DNA of 64,000 nt from assembly GCA_018402485.1 (NCBI GenBank), contig JAGYIY010000001.1, forward strand, positions 528,001 through 592,000, given 5' to 3'. The notes under the pieces are model-generated. The model had not been told where the DNA came from. It saw only the letters and a program-made list of their open reading frames with translations, and made no database searches. A program made the translations under genes and the position numbers. The stretch's first letter is position 1. Every line of letters begins with the position of its first letter. Shown here piece by piece: positions 37,839-47,285 of the stretch. The DNA is from Roseivirga sp. GTDB lineage: Bacteria; Bacteroidota; Bacteroidia; Cytophagales; Cyclobacteriaceae.

Positions 37839-38072
37839 TTAGTCTTTTGGCAGACTTTTAAACAAGCGATAAAATGCGCCAACCGCACCCACACCCACCA
37901 TCAATAGTATCCAAAGGGGCCTTCCATGGTTCCACCATTCATCCATCTGATGTCCCAAAAATCCTGTGATGCCGATGGTGAGAAATAATTCCAAACCCAG
38001 TTGAGCGTATTTTAGATAGTTGTTTACGGAGTCTTTTGGGTGGTTCGGTTCTTTTTTAGGTTGTTTAGTCAT
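37839..38072 (-). CDS. AtpZ/AtpI-family protein
   Basis: 77 residues, two membrane helices (YAQLGLELFLTIGITGFLGHQMDEWW and WILLMVGVGAVGAFYRLFK), the family pattern. AtpZ/AtpI helps assemble the F-type ATPase rotor or supplies Mg2+. The atp genes that usually follow in this phylum are absent here; a class V aminotransferase comes next instead. 12 bp after the bactofilin. Confidence 0.85.
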   Translation of the reverse strand: MTKQPKKEPNHPKDSVNNYLKYAQLGLELFLTIGITGFLGHQMDEWWNHGRPLWILLMVGVGAVGAFYRLFKSLPKD

Positions 38073-38084
38073 TCCACAACCAAA

Positions 38085-38507
38085 TTAGCCCCTTTTCACT
38101 TTGACTTGTCTTTGGTGACTTTCAGGTTGTTCAATGGTAATTTCTTTAGCCAAATGACCCATTTTACAAGCTCCGTTGAAGGTAGCTCCAGGCTCTACAA
38201 CCAGTTGATTGGTTAAAATATCTCCTTCAATAACACCGGTTTCCTTTAAAATCAAGATCTCGCTAATTTCCATATTACCTTTTACTTTGCCGGCTACTTC
38301 TGCGGTTCTGGCTCTTACATTGCCTGAAACATAAGCTTCTGAACCCATCACAAATTTGGCTTTGGCAACCGCATCGCCATAAATTTTCCCCTCTACCCGT
38401 ATGTTTCCAGAGGATTGAATACTACCTTCTAAAGAGGTGTCTTGACCAATCAAATTACTTATTTGACTGATTTCTTCTTTGGTTTTTTTATCGTCTTTTG
38501 AAAACAT
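38085..38507 (-). CDS. Bactofilin
   Basis: 140 residues. Central beta-helix repeat from LIGQDTSLEGSIQSSGNIRVEGKIYGDAVAKAKF through NVRARTAEVAGKVKGNMEISEILILKETGVIEGDIL, flanked by a charged head and a short basic tail (HQRQVKVKRG). Bactofilins polymerise without nucleotide and often anchor wall hydrolases; an M23 peptidase gene lies 24 bp upstream, the classic pairing. Confidence 0.93.
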   Translation of the reverse strand: MFSKDDKKTKEEISQISNLIGQDTSLEGSIQSSGNIRVEGKIYGDAVAKAKFVMGSEAYVSGNVRARTAEVAGKVKGNMEISEILILKETGVIEGDILTNQLVVEPGATFNGACKMGHLAKEITIEQPESHQRQVKVKRG

Positions 38508-38531
38508 GTTTAAATATATGGTTGGTGCAAT

Positions 38532-39389
38532 TTAAAAAGAAATAAATTCTTCTGGGTTTACAGAAGAGCCATTGTACCACAATTCAACATGCAGGTGTGG
38601 GCCGGAAGTCAATTCTCCCGTGTTGCCTACAATGGCTAGAATATCACCTGCTGTTACCACATCACCTGTTTTGCGTGTTAAAGTAGCATTGTGCTTATAA
38701 ATAGAAATGATGTTCTCTCTATGTTGCAGGGCAATGACATTTCCATCGGCCTGTGTCCATCCGGTAAAAATGACTGTTCCATCTGCAATGGCCTTTACCG
38801 GCTCATCCTTTTTGGTGACTATATCAATACCATAATGGTTGTTTTTCGGATCAAATGGGGCCGATATATAGCCGGTAATAGGAGGAAAAAAATACATCTG
38901 CCTTAACTCTACGTCATCAATATTTCCAGAAAGTAAAAGGTCTCCGCCGCCCCCCTCAAAGGCAGCCTGAAAAGCACTATCCACTTTTTCCATCTCTCCT
39001 ATTCCCTCTTTTTGAGAAGGTACAGAAGCCACAGGTTCGGTGATGCTTTCTTCCTCAACCTCTCCTTGTAAGATGCTTTTTATGTTAGAAATATAGTTAT
39101 CTCTACTCTCCAGCTCTTGCACTAAAGAATCGAGAGAGAGACTTAATGTAACGAGATCTTGTCTATTTTGTCTTTGCGCATAGCGGGGGTCGAACCATTG
39201 ATCCAGCACGGTTTGTACCAAATAAAAGCTGAGTGCGAAAACCAAAAGGAAAAGCAAAAAGGAAAAGAAAATAATTTTGGCGTATGTAAATTTATAGGTG
39301 CCCTTTTGCGCAAAGTCCTCTTCATTTTGAATGATCAAAATGTGCCGGGCATTGAGCCAGTTTGAAAGGGTTTTCTTGAATTTTACCAC
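38532..39389 (-). CDS. M23-family peptidase (LytM type) with membrane anchor
   Basis: 285 residues: a membrane helix near 35-60 (IIFFSFLLFLLVFALSFYLV), a coiled coil, then LytM domain with NHYGIDIV (zinc His and Asp) and SGPHLHVELWYNG (HxH). Peptidoglycan endopeptidase or, if inactive, an amidase activator; all metal ligands look present. Co-transcribed with bactofilin. Confidence 0.92.
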   Translation of the reverse strand: MVKFKKTLSNWLNARHILIIQNEEDFAQKGTYKFTYAKIIFFSFLLFLLVFALSFYLVQTVLDQWFDPRYAQRQNRQDLVTLSLSLDSLVQELESRDNYISNIKSILQGEVEEESITEPVASVPSQKEGIGEMEKVDSAFQAAFEGGGGDLLLSGNIDDVELRQMYFFPPITGYISAPFDPKNNHYGIDIVTKKDEPVKAIADGTVIFTGWTQADGNVIALQHRENIISIYKHNATLTRKTGDVVTAGDILAIVGNTGELTSGPHLHVELWYNGSSVNPEEFISF

Positions 39390-39488
39390 ACCATTAGCTT
39401 GTACAAAAACAAAATTATTGATTAATGCTTAGCCTCGTGAATAATATTGCATTATTTACGTTGAATTAATGTTGTCTCAAGAAAAGAA

Positions 39489-42053
39489 TTGGATGTGACT
39501 ATCAAGCCTTTACAATACTTACTCCTTCCTACGCTGGTCTTTCTGCTTGTATCCTGTAATTCCAAGGGGTATCAGAACCTAAATGCTCGTTATAATGGCT
39601 ACTATTATGCCGACTTATACCTCACTGAGGTGCATCGAGAGCTTGAGGATAAATACGTTTACAATTTTGACGATGTACTCCCCATTTACGCCCCAATAGA
39701 CTCAGGAACCATCAAAGGCAATCAAGAAAAACTAGATGATGCCTTTAAAAAAGCTTCAGAAATCATAGAATGGTGGTCTACCAGTGATTGGGTAGATGAA
39801 AGTTATTTACTCATTGGTGAAATTCGACATCTTCGGGCACAGTTTCAGTTTGCGATCGAAACCTTTCAATACATCTATCAGAACAGCAAAAATGATGATG
39901 CGAAACAAAAAGCATTACTCGCTTTAATGCGCACCTACATGGACATGGGAGAAGAAGATTTGGTCTTAGAAGTCACTCAATTCATTGATTTAGAGCAACT
40001 TTCTGACGAGAATTACATTGATTATAAGCTAATGCAAGCTTACTTCTACCAGCAAAAAAATGCATTAGATCGGGTCTCAGAAGAGCTTAAAAAAGTACAT
40101 AAGGCCATTCCTAACAGAGATTTAAGAACGCGAGCACATTATATTTTAGGCCAACTGGCACAAGCAGAAGGTAAAAAAGAAGAGGCCTATACCTATTTCG
40201 ATATGGCCCTTAAAAACAATCCACCTTATGAAATTCTGTTTCATGCCAAGCTCAATCAGTTGGCCGTTGCCGATTATCCCACCCAAGCCAGTCTCGATAA
40301 AGCCTACGAGAGCATTGAAAAAATGCTTAAAGACGGCAAGAACATAGAATACCAAGACATCATTCATTACACCATGGGCGTTTTGGAGCAAAAACGTAGT
40401 AATCTACCCAAAGCCATCACCAACTACCAAAAGGCCACCCAAGTAGAACAGCCTAATAGCCGTCAGCAAGGTTTAACCTACCTCCGTTTAGCGGAAATCT
40501 ATTATAATGCTCCGTACCAAAAGTTTGAGCTGGCCAGTTACTACTACGATAGTACCGTGGCTAATTTGCCAAACGACTTCGAGACCTATGAGGCCATCGA
40601 AAAGCAACAAAAGATGTTAAAAAACTTTGTTACCCAACGGCAAATCATAGCTAAAAACGACAGCTTATTATCCTTGGCAGAATTGAGTGAAATACAACTC
40701 GATGCATTTTTGGACAAGTACCTACGCGATCAAGCGATGAAGAAAGAAGAAGCTGCCAAAAAAAGTAAGGCAAAAACAAACAGCTTATCAACCTCCAAGA
40801 TGAAGGCCGAAAACTTTGAAGATTCTCCCGATGAAAGCACATGGTATTTCTACAATTTCAATGCTGTTAGCCAAGGTCTGCTAGAATTTCAACGGCAATG
40901 GGGCAATCGACCCTTGGAAGACAATTGGAGAAGGTCTGAAAAAAATAATGCCACCAAAGCCCTTTCAAAAGAAAATGTAGCACTAACAGAAATTACCCCA
41001 GAAGACACCGCAAAGTCTACACCAGAAGATGAGGAGAAGAAAGGAGAAAAAGCAACTCTTTTGGGAAGTATCCCCAAGACCAAGGAACAACAAGAAAAAT
41101 TACATAAAGAAATTCAAGATGCATATTATGCCCTGGGAGGCATTTACCGTTTTGATTTGGAACAACTTCAGGCCTCTGAACAAACCTACTTGACTTTGTT
41201 GGAAAAGTATCCCGATACGCATCACCGATTAGAAACGCTTTTTGCCCTTTATACTTTATTCGAAATATCTGATGCCACTAAAGCCACCATTTACAAACAA
41301 AAAATCATTGATGAATTTCCCGAAAGTCTTCTTGCTAAAACCTTGCTTAATCCCAATTACTTGCAAGAAAAGGCAGATAGAACACAGGCCGTTCAAGCCG
41401 ATTATTCAAAGGCTTATGAAGCATATTCAAAGGGTGAATATGTATTGGCCGACCAACTCATCAGAACTATTTTACAAAAGTATGAAGATGTCGACTTTTT
41501 ACCGACCGTTGAACTGTTGGCCACTCTCCTAAAAGCCAAGACAGAAAGTATCGTTTCCTATGAACAGGGCCTTGTAACCTATTTGGAAAAATATCCAGAA
41601 GGCAAAAACCATGATTATGCTGAGACTTTGCTTCAGGCCATACGGCCAGCGCAAGAAGAGGTATTGGGTAACTTGAAAGATAATTTTAGTGAAGATTTTC
41701 AGCAAATACACTTGGTTGCCATTTCCTTCACCCTAACTAAAAACGATAAAGACACTTTACAAAAAGAGCTGGAGGTCTACAATGAAGCTAATTTTTCAAA
41801 CTCGAGACTCTCTGTAGGCCATTTGGCTTTTGGAAAGAGTCGAGAAGTTGGTATATTATTTGTCAATCCATTTAAAATAAAAGCCGCCTCGGAAAAATAC
41901 CGAGAGCTATTGGACGAGTGGTTCGCTAAAAAAGACATGAATGAAGATGCTAATTTTCATACATTTGCTATTTCAAGAGATAACTTTACCTTGTTATTTC
42001 AGAAAGACACATTAGAAGACTATTTGCGGTTTCATCGTAAGTTTTATCAATAA
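39489..42053 (+). CDS. sprE: SprE/PorW-type T9SS lipoprotein with TPR repeats
   Basis: 854 residues, starting at TTG 39489 (a GTG at 39495 also works; no ATG available). Signal with lipobox LLVSC gives a lipidated Cys near residue 23. Tetratricopeptide-like helices throughout (ALLALMRTYMDMGEEDL, YILGQLAQAEGKKEEAYTYF, TYLRLAEIYYN), a charged low-complexity region about 410-530, and a conserved C-terminal domain with HLAFGKSREVGILFVNPF. SprE/PorW is needed for T9SS and gliding; size, lipobox, TPR and neighbourhood (M23, class A PBP) fit. Divergent from the M23 gene. Confidence 0.8.
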   Translation: MDVTIKPLQYLLLPTLVFLLVSCNSKGYQNLNARYNGYYYADLYLTEVHRELEDKYVYNFDDVLPIYAPIDSGTIKGNQEKLDDAFKKASEIIEWWSTSDWVDESYLLIGEIRHLRAQFQFAIETFQYIYQNSKNDDAKQKALLALMRTYMDMGEEDLVLEVTQFIDLEQLSDENYIDYKLMQAYFYQQKNALDRVSEELKKVHKAIPNRDLRTRAHYILGQLAQAEGKKEEAYTYFDMALKNNPPYEILFHAKLNQLAVADYPTQASLDKAYESIEKMLKDGKNIEYQDIIHYTMGVLEQKRSNLPKAITNYQKATQVEQPNSRQQGLTYLRLAEIYYNAPYQKFELASYYYDSTVANLPNDFETYEAIEKQQKMLKNFVTQRQIIAKNDSLLSLAELSEIQLDAFLDKYLRDQAMKKEEAAKKSKAKTNSLSTSKMKAENFEDSPDESTWYFYNFNAVSQGLLEFQRQWGNRPLEDNWRRSEKNNATKALSKENVALTEITPEDTAKSTPEDEEKKGEKATLLGSIPKTKEQQEKLHKEIQDAYYALGGIYRFDLEQLQASEQTYLTLLEKYPDTHHRLETLFALYTLFEISDATKATIYKQKIIDEFPESLLAKTLLNPNYLQEKADRTQAVQADYSKAYEAYSKGEYVLADQLIRTILQKYEDVDFLPTVELLATLLKAKTESIVSYEQGLVTYLEKYPEGKNHDYAETLLQAIRPAQEEVLGNLKDNFSEDFQQIHLVAISFTLTKNDKDTLQKELEVYNEANFSNSRLSVGHLAFGKSREVGILFVNPFKIKAASEKYRELLDEWFAKKDMNEDANFHTFAISRDNFTLLFQKDTLEDYLRFHRKFYQ

Positions 42054-42064
42054 CACAAACACCC

Positions 42065-44362
42065 ATGAAGTCACATAAACCCATGTTGAAAAAGTTGAAC
42101 ATCCTGCTCTGGGTGGGTTTTATCCTATTCATCATTGGTTTTCCGGCTTACTTATGGGCGGTTAGCAACAATACAAAAAATTGGTTTGGGGAATTGCCCT
42201 CTTACTCACAACTAGAAAACCCCGATCAAAACCTTACTTCATTGCTGCTCACCGCAGATGGTAAGCCATTAGGATCTGGGTATTACAGAAACAATAGAAA
42301 TCCTGTAACATACGACGAATTGGGTAACCCTTTAATTCATGCCTTATTGGCCGCGGAAGATATTCGCTTTCAAAACCATTCTGGCATTGATTTAGAAAGT
42401 ATGATTCGTGTAGCTTATGGGGTACTCACCTTCAGCCCCAAGGGAGGAGGTAGTACCATTAGCCAACAGTTGGCTAAAAACTTATTCAACACCCGAGAAA
42501 TACGCGAAGAAGATAAAGGACTTTTAAAAGGGCACAACAGGTTTTTAGACCAGTTGATATACAAAACCCAGGAATGGATTTTGTCTGTCCGTTTGGAAAG
42601 GTCTTACACCAAAGAAGAAATCATGGCCATGTACTACAACACCGTAGAATTTGGCAACAACGCCTATGGTGTTAAATCTGCAGCCCGCATCTATTTCAAT
42701 AAGTTCCCCCACGAATTGACTGTGCCTGAAGCCGCCATCTTGGCCGGTATGCAAAAAGCCATTACCACCTATCGACCTGATATCAATCCCGAAAATTCCA
42801 TGCAGCGGAGAAATGTGGTAATGAGTCAAATGGTCAAGTATGACTTTCTTGATGAAAAGGCTTATGACTCTTTGAAACAGACACCTGTGGAAGTGGTCCT
42901 CAACCGGCAAGATCAAAATTATGGTCTGGCGCAATACTTCCGCGAGGAAGCGCGGAAAGATTTAGGAAACTTGGTTTCAAGTTTAGGCTACGACTTATAT
43001 GGCGATGGCCTGAAAATTTATACCACCATCGACCACCGCATGCAAGAATATGCCGAAATCGCTGTAGACAGCGCCATGCGGCAGGTTCAGCAACGTTTTG
43101 ATTCGTTGCTGAGTAGAGAGGAAAGATATTTATGGATAGATGGTGACGGCAGAGCCATAGCGGGTTTCCTAGAGAAAAACGTCATTCCCAGAACAAAGGC
43201 ATACCGAAGCTTGGTGGAAAAATATGGGGAAGATTCAGATTCTGTCGATTACTACATGAATGTGCGCAAACGGATGACGGTTTTTTCATGGCAAGGAGAA
43301 AAAGATACTTTGATGAGTACGGTGGACTCCATTCGATACTACAAGCAGTTTTTGCAAACAGGATTTGTAGCCGCTGATCCCAAAACCGGAGCCATCAAAG
43401 CATGGGTGGGTGGCATCAATTACAAACATTTTAAGTACGATCATGTACGACAAGGGAAGAGGCAGCCGGGCTCCTTATTTAAGCCCTTTGTTTATGCCAC
43501 TGCTGTAGAGCAGGGCTATTCGCCATGCTATACTTTTAAAGACGAAGCCATTTCTATCCCCATACCGGGTCAAAGCAACCCTTGGAGCCCACAAAATGCT
43601 GAAAGTAGATTTTCGGGAAAAGAAATGACCATGAAAGAGGCTATGGCCCAATCTGTAAATTCCATTACCGCCCGCGTTATGGACAGGGTAAAACCGGAGA
43701 AAGTGGTGAACATGGCGAAAAGGCTTGGAATTGAAAGCAGCATCCCTCCCTATTATTCCATTGCTTTAGGTACTGAGGATTTATCCTTGCAGGAGGTGGT
43801 GGGTGCCTATGGTACGTTTGCCAACAATGGCACGCACATTGAGCCCTACTTTATCAGCCATATAGAAGATAAATATGGCAATGAAATCTATCGACATGTA
43901 CCGAGAAAAACCAAGGCCATTAATCAAGATGTGGCTTATGTGATGCTCAACATGCTGCAAGAGACGGTCAACTCAGGCTCTGGGGCCAGATTGCGTTGGA
44001 TGTATGGCTTGGTGGATGAGAAACAGGAGGAAAACAACATAGGTGCCAAAACAGGTACCACCCAAAATGCTTCAGATGGATGGTTCGTATCCATCACCAA
44101 TGAATTAATTACAGGTGCCTGGGTTGGTGGAGATGACCGATCTATCCACTTTACTTACTGGCCCGATGGTCAGGGCGCACGCACAGCACTCCCCATTGTA
44201 GGTCTATTCATGCAAAGCGTCTATGCCGATACTACCCTTGGCATAGAAAAAAGTCTATTCGAGCGTCCGGAAAATCTAAGCATGGAAATTGACTGTGAGC
44301 GATTTCAACAAGCAGAGGAAAGTTCAGACAGTTCCATCATTTATGATGATGACATTTACTAA
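42065..44362 (+). CDS. Class A penicillin-binding protein (PBP1A type)
   Basis: 765 residues with one N-terminal membrane helix. Glycosyltransferase GT51: LAAEDIRFQNHSGID (catalytic Glu), GGGSTISQQLAKN, ILAGMQKA. Transpeptidase: PGSLFKPFVYA (SxxK), AQSVNSITA (SxN) and GAKTGTTQNASDGWF (KTG). Both activities look intact. Starts 11 bp after sprE and probably shares its transcript. Confidence 0.95.
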   Translation: MKSHKPMLKKLNILLWVGFILFIIGFPAYLWAVSNNTKNWFGELPSYSQLENPDQNLTSLLLTADGKPLGSGYYRNNRNPVTYDELGNPLIHALLAAEDIRFQNHSGIDLESMIRVAYGVLTFSPKGGGSTISQQLAKNLFNTREIREEDKGLLKGHNRFLDQLIYKTQEWILSVRLERSYTKEEIMAMYYNTVEFGNNAYGVKSAARIYFNKFPHELTVPEAAILAGMQKAITTYRPDINPENSMQRRNVVMSQMVKYDFLDEKAYDSLKQTPVEVVLNRQDQNYGLAQYFREEARKDLGNLVSSLGYDLYGDGLKIYTTIDHRMQEYAEIAVDSAMRQVQQRFDSLLSREERYLWIDGDGRAIAGFLEKNVIPRTKAYRSLVEKYGEDSDSVDYYMNVRKRMTVFSWQGEKDTLMSTVDSIRYYKQFLQTGFVAADPKTGAIKAWVGGINYKHFKYDHVRQGKRQPGSLFKPFVYATAVEQGYSPCYTFKDEAISIPIPGQSNPWSPQNAESRFSGKEMTMKEAMAQSVNSITARVMDRVKPEKVVNMAKRLGIESSIPPYYSIALGTEDLSLQEVVGAYGTFANNGTHIEPYFISHIEDKYGNEIYRHVPRKTKAINQDVAYVMLNMLQETVNSGSGARLRWMYGLVDEKQEENNIGAKTGTTQNASDGWFVSITNELITGAWVGGDDRSIHFTYWPDGQGARTALPIVGLFMQSVYADTTLGIEKSLFERPENLSMEIDCERFQQAEESSDSSIIYDDDIY

Positions 44363-44371
44363 TTTGATGCC

Positions 44372-46177
44372 ATGTCTGTCCATCGGTTGAGTCGCGATCA
44401 AATAAACCAACTGCCCGACAGCCCCGGAGTTTATCGTTATTTCAACAAAAGCAACGAGCTGATTTATGTGGGCAAGGCCAAAAGCTTGAAAAAGCGTGTG
44501 GGCAGTTATTTCAATAAAACAACGCAATTTAATCGTAAAACGCGCAAGCTAGTCTCTGAAATAAACAACATAGAAGTAACGCTGGTCAACTCGGAGTTTG
44601 AGGCCTTATTGCTTGAAAATAACTTGATCAAGCAAAACCAACCTAAGTACAATATTCTGCTCAAAGACGATAAGACCTTTCCTTATGTCTGTATATCGAA
44701 TGAGCGTTTTCCGCGCATTTACAGTACGCGAAAACATATTCCATCGCTAGGCACCTACTATGGCCCCTTTACCAGTGTCAAGGCCATGAATAATGTATTG
44801 AAACTGATCAATGTACTTTTTACATTGCGCACCTGCCGATATGACCTCTCCGAAGAAAACATACTAAAAGGAAAATTTAAGATATGCTTAGAATATCATA
44901 TTGGCAATTGTAAAGGGCCATGCGAAGGACTACAATCGGAAGAGGATTATCTCAGAGACATTGATCAGGCCAAGCATATTTTGAAAGGCAATCTTAGCAT
45001 CCCTAAAAATTATTTCAAAACCCATATGCAAGAGGCTGCAGAACGCTTAGCCTTTGAAGAGGCCGAACGTTTCAAAAATAAACTGGAGTCGCTGGATAAA
45101 TTTCATTCTAAATCTATCGTCGTTAATCCGTCTATTTTGGATTTAGACGTATTTACAATTATTTCTGATGAGAAATATGCTTTCATTAATTACTTACGCA
45201 TTAAAAATGGCACCATCAATCTGTCGCAAACTTCCACGGTAAAGAAACAACTGAATGAAGAGGATGCCGAGATTCTCAGTTTAATGATGGTTACACTGCG
45301 CGATACATTCCAAAGCACAGCCAAAGAAGTACTTACCAATACAGCCCTCGAAATTCATTCAGATCTTTTCAAGACCATTCTTCCGCAGAGGGGTGACAAA
45401 AAGAAATTGATTGATTTATCTGTTAAAAATGCACTCTATGCCAAAAAAGAAAAATACACGGCCTTAGAAAACGTAAAAGACCGGGGAAATAGGGTGCTGA
45501 AACAACTCCAAAAAGACTTGCAACTGAAAGCACTTCCCACCCACATTGAATGCTTTGACAATTCTAATATTCAAGGAACTAACCCTGTGGCCAGCATGGT
45601 ATGTTTCAAAATGGGAAGGCCGTCTAAAAAAGACTACCGCCATTATAAAATCAAAACCGTTGTTGGTGCCGACGATTTTGGATCGATGAAGGAAGTGGTA
45701 GGTCGCAGGTACAAAAGATTGGTGGAAGAAAAGTCTCCCTTACCGAAACTCATTGTCATTGATGGTGGCAAAGGCCAATTGAATGCGGCCACCGAAGCAC
45801 TAAAAAGCCTCAACCTGTATGGTGAAATCCCAATCATTGGCATTGCGAAGCGATTGGAAGAACTATACTTTCCAGAAGATCAATTTCCACTGCACATTGA
45901 TAAAAAATCTGAGTCCCTCAAACTCATTCAGCATTTACGTGATGAGGCTCACCGTTTTGCCATTACCTTTCATAGAGACCTCAGAAGTAAGAACAGTTTT
46001 CAGTTTGCCTTAGAAGAAGTAGATGGTATTGGTGAAGCTACGATAGACGCTCTACTCAAAAAATTCAGAACACTAAAGGGCATAGAGGCCGCTAGTAAGG
46101 AGGAGTTAGCCGAAACCATCGGCCCATCTAAAGCAGCCAAGGTCAGGGCTTATTTTAAACAAAAAAAGGAGGCCTAA
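44372..46177 (+). CDS. uvrC: Excinuclease ABC subunit C
   Basis: Dual-incision nuclease of nucleotide excision repair. 601 residues: GIY-YIG domain (PDSPGVYRYFNKSNELIYVGKAKSLKKRVGSYF), a Cys-rich stretch (CRYDLSEENILKGKFKICLEYHIGNCKGPC), UVR motif, the RNase H-like 3' nuclease (ECFDNSNIQGTNPVASMV) and C-terminal tandem HhH (VDGIGEATIDALLKKF). Complete. Nine bp after the PBP gene. Confidence 0.97.
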   Translation: MSVHRLSRDQINQLPDSPGVYRYFNKSNELIYVGKAKSLKKRVGSYFNKTTQFNRKTRKLVSEINNIEVTLVNSEFEALLLENNLIKQNQPKYNILLKDDKTFPYVCISNERFPRIYSTRKHIPSLGTYYGPFTSVKAMNNVLKLINVLFTLRTCRYDLSEENILKGKFKICLEYHIGNCKGPCEGLQSEEDYLRDIDQAKHILKGNLSIPKNYFKTHMQEAAERLAFEEAERFKNKLESLDKFHSKSIVVNPSILDLDVFTIISDEKYAFINYLRIKNGTINLSQTSTVKKQLNEEDAEILSLMMVTLRDTFQSTAKEVLTNTALEIHSDLFKTILPQRGDKKKLIDLSVKNALYAKKEKYTALENVKDRGNRVLKQLQKDLQLKALPTHIECFDNSNIQGTNPVASMVCFKMGRPSKKDYRHYKIKTVVGADDFGSMKEVVGRRYKRLVEEKSPLPKLIVIDGGKGQLNAATEALKSLNLYGEIPIIGIAKRLEELYFPEDQFPLHIDKKSESLKLIQHLRDEAHRFAITFHRDLRSKNSFQFALEEVDGIGEATIDALLKKFRTLKGIEAASKEELAETIGPSKAAKVRAYFKQKKEA

Positions 46178-46190
46178 ACCTCCTTCTTTA
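46166..46190. terminator. Terminator shared by uvrC and gldN
   Basis: AAGGAGG (46166-46172) pairs with CCTCCTT (46179-46185), with A-run before and CTTTAT after. The stem overlaps the uvrC stop codon and lies between the convergent uvrC and gldN ends. Confidence 0.7.
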
Positions 46191-46207
46191 TGATGTCTTT
46201 TAGCTCA

Positions 46208-47284
46208 TCAATATTCCCAGAGGTTATGCATTTTTTCCAATAGCTCATGACGTTTCTTCAAGGCCATATCTATGATGTTGTAATCGTATCCTCCTGTGCC
46301 ATACATATCTTCAATATTTTGGTCTGCTGTATTTTGAAACTTGACAATGTAGCTACTAAATAAGCGCAAATCGATGGCATGTGTAAAGCTTAAGCTCTTA
46401 TCTCTTGGGTTCTTGACATTGTACCAGAAGCCTACCTCTTTTACAGCACAATTTGCTCCGGGGGCTTTTTGCCAATCTAGTTCGCAACCATACGCTTTAT
46501 CAATGTAATCTTTGACTTCTGAATACTTGAAACGCAACATGCCAATGTTTGCCGCACCATCATTGGCCTCTGGCGGAGACAATAAAGATATGGCCAAAAC
46601 GTCCCATTTAGCAACAGAGTGGTTCCTATCAAAAATTAAGTCTTCTTCTATCTGAATCCTGTTGAAATCACCATTCGCTGGCACCAGCGTCTCATACTGG
46701 TTAGAGACAAATTCTTTGTCAATAATGGCATCTACTTCCTCATCTGATAAGGTCTGATCGGCATATTCTTCGCGTGCGCGAACTGATCTGCGATCGGCAG
46801 GACGGTCGGCCTCCTCATAGTTTTGTGCCCCGGGTTTCAAGTAGAGCATGGCTTGTTCCAATTCATCGCGGTTTACAATCATTTCTTCTGTAAAAGAAGA
46901 TTCGTTCGTTATTTTATCGTACCCATAGGGGGTAATCCATGTTCCTTCGTCTATGCCTTCTTCTGCAGCAGACAAATAATCTTCCACACCACGAAACAAT
47001 AACTCGGTGAAGCGAGAATCAACAGCATTCCAAGAGGCATTGATTTTCTCATTCATGTTCATATTCGACCAGAGTCGAACGCTGAACATGACGTCTTCAT
47101 CACGAATAGGTCGAATAGACAAATCACTGTTGGGCTTTTTCGCACTGTTTAGGTTGGCTACCTTCGAACTACTTTCCAATCCCCTTAAAAATTCTGACGC
47201 ATTGCCACTTTGCTCTTCTTCCTCTTGGGCCTGAAGGCCAAGGGTTGTGATTAACAAAAAGATTAAAACCTTACAATACTTCAT
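46208..47284 (-). CDS. gldN: Gliding motility / T9SS protein GldN
   Basis: 358 residues with signal peptide MKYCKVLIFLLITTLGLQAQ. Conserved blocks RDEDVMFSVRLWSNMNMNEKIN, ELLFRGVEDYLSAAEEG, DRNHSVAKWDVLAISLLSPPEAN and CAVKEVGFWYNVKNPRDKSL. GldN (PorN) joins GldK in the periplasmic ring of the type IX system. One base after gldM and last gene of the operon. Confidence 0.96.
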   Translation of the reverse strand: MKYCKVLIFLLITTLGLQAQEEEEQSGNASEFLRGLESSSKVANLNSAKKPNSDLSIRPIRDEDVMFSVRLWSNMNMNEKINASWNAVDSRFTELLFRGVEDYLSAAEEGIDEGTWITPYGYDKITNESSFTEEMIVNRDELEQAMLYLKPGAQNYEEADRPADRRSVRAREEYADQTLSDEEVDAIIDKEFVSNQYETLVPANGDFNRIQIEEDLIFDRNHSVAKWDVLAISLLSPPEANDGAANIGMLRFKYSEVKDYIDKAYGCELDWQKAPGANCAVKEVGFWYNVKNPRDKSLSFTHAIDLRLFSSYIVKFQNTADQNIEDMYGTGGYDYNIIDMALKKRHELLEKMHNLWEY

Positions 47285-47285
47285 T

